Positions 63,457 to 64,000 of a stretch of DNA of 64,000 nucleotides are shown here, one piece after another. Every line of letters starts with the position of its first letter. Positions within the stretch are counted from its first letter, which is position 1. This DNA comes from Limnohabitans sp. Rim28 (GTDB lineage Bacteria > Pseudomonadota > Gammaproteobacteria > Burkholderiales > Burkholderiaceae_C). The notes beneath the pieces are model-generated. The model was not told the DNA's origin. It did no database searches and saw only the letters and a list, made by a program, of their open reading frames with translations. Location of the stretch: NCBI RefSeq assembly GCF_000293865.2, contig NZ_ALKN02000011.1, positions 50,427-114,426 on the forward strand, in the 5' to 3' direction. The translations under genes and the position numbers were made by a program.

Positions 63457-63748
63457 GAATGAAAAGTCAAAAACTGCTTAAAAAATAGGCAAAAACCGAT
63501 GTTTTGACGCAACAAGCCCAATAACTAAGCCATCTTGTGATTCAAATCACACAAAAAAAGGTGCAGGCATCGCTTAAAATGAGCACTTCTGAGGAAAGTC
63601 ACCACGTTAAGCGTTGATGCCCCAAAGAACAACGGCTTGCAAGTCAGTACAAATGTCCTGAAAGCCAAAGAAGAATTTTTTATAAGTGGTTTCCTTTTTT
63701 CAGGAAGCTTGTTTTTAAACCTGGATTTTTTTGTTAAGGAAAAATCAA
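63457..63748 (+). other. AT-rich intergenic leader before the small terminal gene
   Basis: About 290 bases without a convincing gene and visibly more AT-rich than the rest of the window. It holds the CRP-type promoter annotated separately, then about 160 bases of untranslated leader. The leader contains a long-range inverted pair CCTGAAA (63657-63663) / TTTCAGG (63698-63704) and several T-runs. No tRNA or known riboswitch was recognised. Confidence 0.5.
63536..63580 (+). promoter_or_regulatory. Perfect CRP box with class II spacing
   Basis: TGTGATTCAAATCACA (63536-63551) is an exact TGTGA-N6-TCACA palindrome. A TAAAAT -10 lies at 63575-63580, placing the box centre about 42-43 bases before the expected transcription start. 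The same -10 sequence and nearly the same spacing occur at the FecR-cyclase promoter. Confidence 0.72.
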
Positions 63749-63997
63749 ATGCAAATTTGCACATACGCACTGAAAGCAGAAACTTTCAATGTCGGCCTGC
63801 ATGCTGCAAAGGCAGACAAAGCCGCCTCCAGCTGCAATGCTGTTGACCAGAAAGAATCTGGTGTTTTGTCGTTTTCATCGCCTGACCAGACCTTCACGCT
63901 CACTGCAAGCAAAGAGAAAAACAAGCGATTTATTAATCGTAATTTATTAACTTCAACCATTATCTCGGCCCGTATTCGCTTGAACGCCCTTCACTAG
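63749..63997 (+). CDS. Small protein of unknown function under a CRP-type promoter
   Basis: An 82-residue protein with an AAGGA ribosome site eight bases before ATG. The sequence (MQICTYALKAETFNVGLHAAKADKAASSCN, later FSSPDQTFTLTASKEKNKRFINRNLL) is rich in Lys, Ala, Ser and Thr, with two Cys, no signal peptide and no membrane helix. I recognise no family. The promoter and ribosome site support a real gene; the AT-rich upstream region and unusual composition suggest a recently gained or fast-evolving gene. Confidence 0.6.
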   Translation: MQICTYALKAETFNVGLHAAKADKAASSCNAVDQKESGVLSFSSPDQTFTLTASKEKNKRFINRNLLTSTIISARIRLNALH

Positions 63998-64000
63998 GAC

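Noticed and set aside
63617..63661. Short open frame (14 codons) in the leader before the small terminal gene
   Set aside because: No ribosome site and no regulatory codon pattern such as repeated rare or amino-acid-specific codons.
1..64000. Mobile elements, CRISPR arrays, tRNA or rRNA genes
   Set aside because: No transposase, integrase, regularly spaced repeats or cloverleaf-like intergenic segments were recognised; intergenic gaps are mostly too short.

Overview
The window looks like chromosome of a betaproteobacterium in the Burkholderiales, most likely the family Comamonadaceae (Limnohabitans/Rhodoferax-like). The grounds are the high GC content, tightly packed genes, family-level resemblance of the proteins, and neighbourhoods such as argB-slmA. 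I found no rRNA, tRNA, CRISPR array, transposase or prophage gene. The taxonomic call is inference from recognised protein families, not from a marker gene.

Layout. 1-8 kb is core metabolism: the end of a class II glutamine amidotransferase, an envelope protein, glutathione synthetase, AMP nucleosidase, a beta-keto acid cleavage enzyme, and a large fused acyl-CoA mutase (IcmF) with a 16-bp palindrome upstream. 8-18 kb has a rhodanese, then an oligopeptide-type ABC transporter set between two amidases and an M81 metallopeptidase, which suggests uptake and hydrolysis of amide or peptide compounds. 18-25.5 kb holds a LytM/M23 peptidase, a bactofilin, pantothenate kinase, a PhaD-like regulator with a phasin, two dTDP-rhamnose genes, argB and slmA. 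25.6-29.2 kb is a small accessory block (TetR, SDR, 14-TM exporter, thioesterase) with a shared operator.

29.4-42.4 kb is a sugar-acid catabolic region. A GntR regulator, a TRAP transporter whose binding-protein gene carries an in-frame stop, altronate and mannonate dehydratases, a fructuronate reductase and an Ldh-family oxidoreductase all run leftward. An enolase-superfamily dehydratase, two SDRs and an FAH hydrolase run rightward. A FadR-type operator lies between the two arms. 42.4-46.4 kb is a TetR-linked fatty-acid oxidation cluster.

46.4-58 kb is a surface-polysaccharide locus: methyltransferase, galE, rhamnosyltransferase-like enzymes, a WbaP-like initiating transferase, a three-domain glycosyltransferase, a Wzm/Wzt exporter and a LpxL-like acyltransferase. 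58-64 kb is the most interesting part. A Crp-like regulator is divergent from an overlapping FecR / CHASE2-cyclase / TPR-barrel operon. CRP-type boxes, each correctly spaced from a TAAAAT -10 element, precede both that operon and a small unknown gene at the right end. The cyclase and the Crp-like protein both depart from the canonical cAMP-handling residues, so this may be a dedicated, non-standard nucleotide signalling circuit.
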